Origin: Acidobacteriota bacterium
GTDB taxonomy: Bacteria > Acidobacteriota > Terriglobia > Terriglobales > SCQP01
Direction of reading: 5' to 3'
Assembly (NCBI GenBank): GCA_027315185.1
Contig: DAHUYO010000035.1
Span: forward strand, 1-35,938
Length of the DNA stretch: 35,938 bases
This document shows positions 33,733-35,938 of the stretch, in pieces; position 1 is the first letter of the stretch, and the number at the start of each line of letters is the position of its first letter. Made by a program: the position numbers and the translations under genes. Under the pieces are notes generated by a model. The model ran no database searches, was not told the DNA's origin, and saw nothing but the letters and a program-made list of their open reading frames with translations.

Positions 33733-34278
33733 ATGAGCACCAAGAAAGAACCGGCGCCGGAAATCCAGCCGGAAGCCGCCGCCGCGGAGCCAGACGCCCT
33801 AGCGCAAGCGCAGGCGGAAAACAGCCAATTGCGCCAGCAGTTGCTGCGCGCCATGGCGGATTTCGATAATTTCCGCAAGCGCGCGCGCCGCGAGGAGGCC
33901 GAGCAGCGCCTGCATGGGCTGCAAGAAGCCCTGCGCGTCTTGCTTCCCGCCTGGGATAACCTGCACCGCGCCTTGGCCCATCCCGGCTCCGGCGCCGAGG
34001 ATCTGCGCCGCGGCATTGAACTCACCGAGCGGCAATGGGCCGAGGGGCTGCGCAAACTCGGCGTCGAGCCGATTCCGGCCACCGGCCAGCCATTCGATCC
34101 GCATCTGCACCAAGCCGTCGAGATGGTGGACACGACCGAAGCGCCGGACCACACCGTGCTGGAGGAATTACAGCGCGGCTACCAATGGAATGGGCGCTTG
34201 CTGCGCCCCGCCATGGTGCGTGTGGCGCGCAATGCCACAGCAGCGCCGTCCGCGCCGGAGGAAAACGCCGACGCGTAG
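33733..34278 (+). CDS. grpE: GrpE nucleotide exchange factor
   Basis: This 181-residue co-chaperone releases ADP from DnaK. The acidic disordered start is followed by the long helix (QAENSQLRQQLLRAMADFDNFRKRARREE), with the family's ADFDNFRKR motif, and then LLPAWDNLHRAL. The C-terminal beta domain includes FDPHLHQAVEMVDT and GYQWNGRLLRPAMVRVA, the standard GrpE ending. The ATG is 3 bases after the hrcA stop, so it is read in the same transcript. Confidence 0.96.
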   Translation: MSTKKEPAPEIQPEAAAAEPDALAQAQAENSQLRQQLLRAMADFDNFRKRARREEAEQRLHGLQEALRVLLPAWDNLHRALAHPGSGAEDLRRGIELTERQWAEGLRKLGVEPIPATGQPFDPHLHQAVEMVDTTEAPDHTVLEELQRGYQWNGRLLRPAMVRVARNATAAPSAPEENADA

Positions 34279-34321
34279 TGCCTAGGTGAATCCGCCGGAG
34301 GTGCGGCGGCGTCCAAGGACT

Positions 34322-34327
34322 TAGAAT
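34322..34327 (+). promoter_or_regulatory. Possible -10 element (TAGAAT) 7 bases before an internal dnaJ ATG
   Basis: TAGAAT ends 7 bases before the second in-frame ATG of dnaJ (34335), the same geometry as at ridA. The first ATG (34326) instead has AAGGA (34315-34319) at a normal distance. dnaJ could therefore be translated from both the operon mRNA and a leaderless one. Confidence 0.3.
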
Positions 34328-35453
34328 GGCAACGATGGCGGGCAAGCGGGATTACTACGAGGTGCTGGGCGTCGAGCGCGGCGCCGACGATCAACAGATC
34401 AAGAGCGCCTACCGGCGTTTGGCCATGCAGTATCACCCCGACCGCAACCAAGCGGCGGGCGCGGAGGAGCGCTTCAAGGAAGCTTCCGAAGCATATAGCG
34501 TGCTCTGCGACCCGCAGAAGCGCAGCCAATATGACCGATTCGGCCACTCCGCATTCGGCGCCGGTAATGGCGGTCCGGGCTTCGATCCCGGCGCGTTTGC
34601 CGACTTCAGCGATATCTTCGGCGACATTTTCGGCTTTGGCGACCTGTTTGGCGCCGGCGCCCGCCGCCGCTCCCGCGCGCAGCGCGGCGGCGACCTGCGC
34701 TATGACCTGGATCTGAGTTTCGAGGACGCCATCTTCGGGACGGAAAAGACCATTCAGTTCCAGCGCCGGGAAGCGTGCGCCGATTGCCGCGGCCGCGGCA
34801 CCCGCAAGGGCGCCTCCCCGGCCACTTGCACCGCCTGCGGCGGCCGCGGCCAAGTGCGGTTCCAACAGGGCTTTTTCAGCGTCGCCCGCACCTGCGGGAC
34901 CTGCGGCGGCGCGGGCAGCGTCATCCGCGACCCATGCCCCACCTGTCACGGCCGGGGGCGGATCCAACGCACGGTGGAAAAACAAGTCACCATTCCCCCA
35001 GGCATTGATGGCGATAATCAACTCCGCCTGGCGGGCGAAGGCGAAGCGGGCAACCAGGGCGGTCCCAACGGCGATTTGTATATCGCCGTATCCATTCAGC
35101 CGCACGCGTTTTTCGAGCGCCGGGAAACCGAGCTGTACTGCGCCATCCCGGTCTCGTTTCCGCAGGCCGTCCTTGGCTGCACGCTAAAAGTACCCAGCCC
35201 CTGGGGCGAGCACGCCCTGGAGGTCCCGGCCGGAACGGTTAGCGGCGCCGAGTTGCTGGTCCGCGGCCAGGGCGTGCCGCGCGTGAATGGCCGCGGACGC
35301 GGCGATCTGCACGTGGTGGTGCGCATCGAGGTGCCCCAAAAGGTGAACCGGGAACAGCGGCAGTTACTGGAAAAGCTGGCTGAACTGATGCCCAACGAAA
35401 ACCTCCCCCACGATCGCGGCCTGTTCGACAAGGTGCGCGATTTCTTCGCGTAA
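34326..35453 (+). CDS. dnaJ: Molecular chaperone DnaJ
   Basis: This 375-residue Hsp40 stimulates the DnaK ATPase. It has a J-domain at about 8-75 with HPD at 37-39, and a Gly/Phe region at about 80-120. The zinc domain has four CxxCxGxG units: C151/C154, C168/C171, C190/C193 and C204/C207. The C-terminal substrate domains follow (VTIPPGIDGDNQLRLAGEGEAG, GDLYI, FPQAVLGC). It is a complete class A DnaJ. The start at 34326 is supported by AAGGA (34315-34319). The next ATG (34335) would remove three residues. dnaK is not within the window. Confidence 0.96.
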   Translation: MATMAGKRDYYEVLGVERGADDQQIKSAYRRLAMQYHPDRNQAAGAEERFKEASEAYSVLCDPQKRSQYDRFGHSAFGAGNGGPGFDPGAFADFSDIFGDIFGFGDLFGAGARRRSRAQRGGDLRYDLDLSFEDAIFGTEKTIQFQRREACADCRGRGTRKGASPATCTACGGRGQVRFQQGFFSVARTCGTCGGAGSVIRDPCPTCHGRGRIQRTVEKQVTIPPGIDGDNQLRLAGEGEAGNQGGPNGDLYIAVSIQPHAFFERRETELYCAIPVSFPQAVLGCTLKVPSPWGEHALEVPAGTVSGAELLVRGQGVPRVNGRGRGDLHVVVRIEVPQKVNREQRQLLEKLAELMPNENLPHDRGLFDKVRDFFA

Positions 35454-35465
35454 CTCGGCGGCCGC

Positions 35466-35938
35466 GTGGCGCGCCGCCTGTTCTTCGCCGAACCGCTCCC
35501 CGCCACGGCGCCTCCGCAAGCCGTGGTGCGCGGGCCGGAAGCCCGTCATTTGACGCAAGTGCTGCGAGCGCGGCCGGGCATGCGGATGGAACTCTCGGCA
35601 GGCGGGGACCGGTTTCTTGCCGCCGTGGCGCGGGTGGAAGCTGGCGCCGTCATCTTCGATCTGTTGCAGCCGCTCGCCCCCGCGACGGCTCCCTTGGGGC
35701 CACGCCTGATCGCCGCCATCTTCAAGTTCGACCGCTTTGAGTGGATGCTGGAAAAGGCCACGGAACTCGGCGTGGCGGAAATCCGGCCGCTGGCCGCCGC
35801 CCGCACCGATCACCGCCTAGCGCGTGCCGCGGCCGGGAGGCAAGAGCGCTGGCGCCGCATCCTGCAATCCGCCGCGCAGCAATCGCGCCGGGCGGAAATT
35901 CCCCGCCTACGGCCGCCGGCGGTTTGGTCGGACCTGGC
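35466..35938 (+). CDS. rsmE: 16S rRNA m3U1498 methyltransferase, N-terminal part
   Basis: The frame runs from GTG 35466 to the window edge. The visible 157 residues start MARRLFFAEPLP, include the PUA-like N-domain with GPEARHLTQVLRARPGM, then LIAAIFKFDRFEWMLEKATELGVAEIRPL and RTDHR, ending in WRRILQSAAQQSRRAEIPRL. Those blocks are characteristic of RsmE (SPOUT class), which methylates U1498 of 16S rRNA. The SAM-binding knot lies beyond the edge. It follows dnaJ by 12 bases, the same order seen in many genomes with hrcA-grpE-dnaJ. Confidence 0.9.
   Translation, partial: MARRLFFAEPLPATAPPQAVVRGPEARHLTQVLRARPGMRMELSAGGDRFLAAVARVEAGAVIFDLLQPLAPATAPLGPRLIAAIFKFDRFEWMLEKATELGVAEIRPLAAARTDHRLARAAAGRQERWRRILQSAAQQSRRAEIPRLRPPAVWSDL

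Overview
The window is GC-rich chromosomal DNA, densely packed with single-copy housekeeping and metabolic genes on both strands. It has no integrase, transposase, CRISPR array, rRNA or tRNA that I can see. Gene content and protein style (a DUF1844 protein, a DUF4097 repeat protein, secreted proteins with ALxxAG-like N-domains, a GspG/GspK-like pseudopilin, a stand-alone Clp-like ATPase with a small partner) suggest a member of the Acidobacteriota. That assignment is inference from family resemblance, not from a marker-gene search.

Layout. 1-1340: end of a secretion/pilus-type cluster, with a partial protein overlapping a pseudopilin that carries a collagen-like tail. 1504-4207 (minus): a tightly overlapping three-gene unit (Tat-exported small protein, amidase, threonine dehydratase-like enzyme). 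4301-6444 (minus): a six-bladed kelch lipoprotein, a truncated LuxR-type HTH remnant and a zinc-ribbon protein. 6581-8628: rpmB, then ridA, queF and a YihY membrane protein on the minus strand. 8737-13581: a secreted DUF4097 protein, a secreted Ntn-hydrolase of the C45/phospholipase-B type, a sugar-nucleotide transferase, thiD and maf. 13875-16888: a processive membrane glycosyltransferase (cellulose synthase/CslA type), a G-rich gene-free gap and ilvE. 16962-18194: a secreted DUF4015 putative glycosidase.

18195-20200 is the most unusual part. A 324-base gap packed with perfect stem-loops precedes a two-gene unit: a 150-residue protein of unknown function and a single-ring Clp-type AAA+ ATPase. 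The ATPase looks like the second ring of ClpC/ClpA on its own, and it has an LGF tripeptide where those proteins contact ClpP.

20206-23306 (minus): a translationally coupled galT-galK-larB unit preceded by a 52-residue small protein. 23463-24160: a secreted two-domain protein split by a frameshift. 24225-26726 (minus): HU and a GH57 glucanotransferase. 26973 to the end (plus): a long co-directional run of DUF1844, metallo-beta-lactamase hydrolase, ribF, an F420-reductase-like protein, thiC, a methyltransferase, DUF971, then the heat-shock set hrcA-grpE-dnaJ and rsmE (cut by the window edge).

Functionally the window combines thiamine (thiD, thiC), flavin (ribF), queuosine (queF) and nickel-pincer cofactor (larB) synthesis with galactose and alpha-glucan metabolism and protein quality control. 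Several operon heads carry a good -10 hexamer (TATAAT/TACAAT type) without a recognisable -35. In a few cases the hexamer lies only 6-10 bases before the start codon, which suggests leaderless mRNAs.
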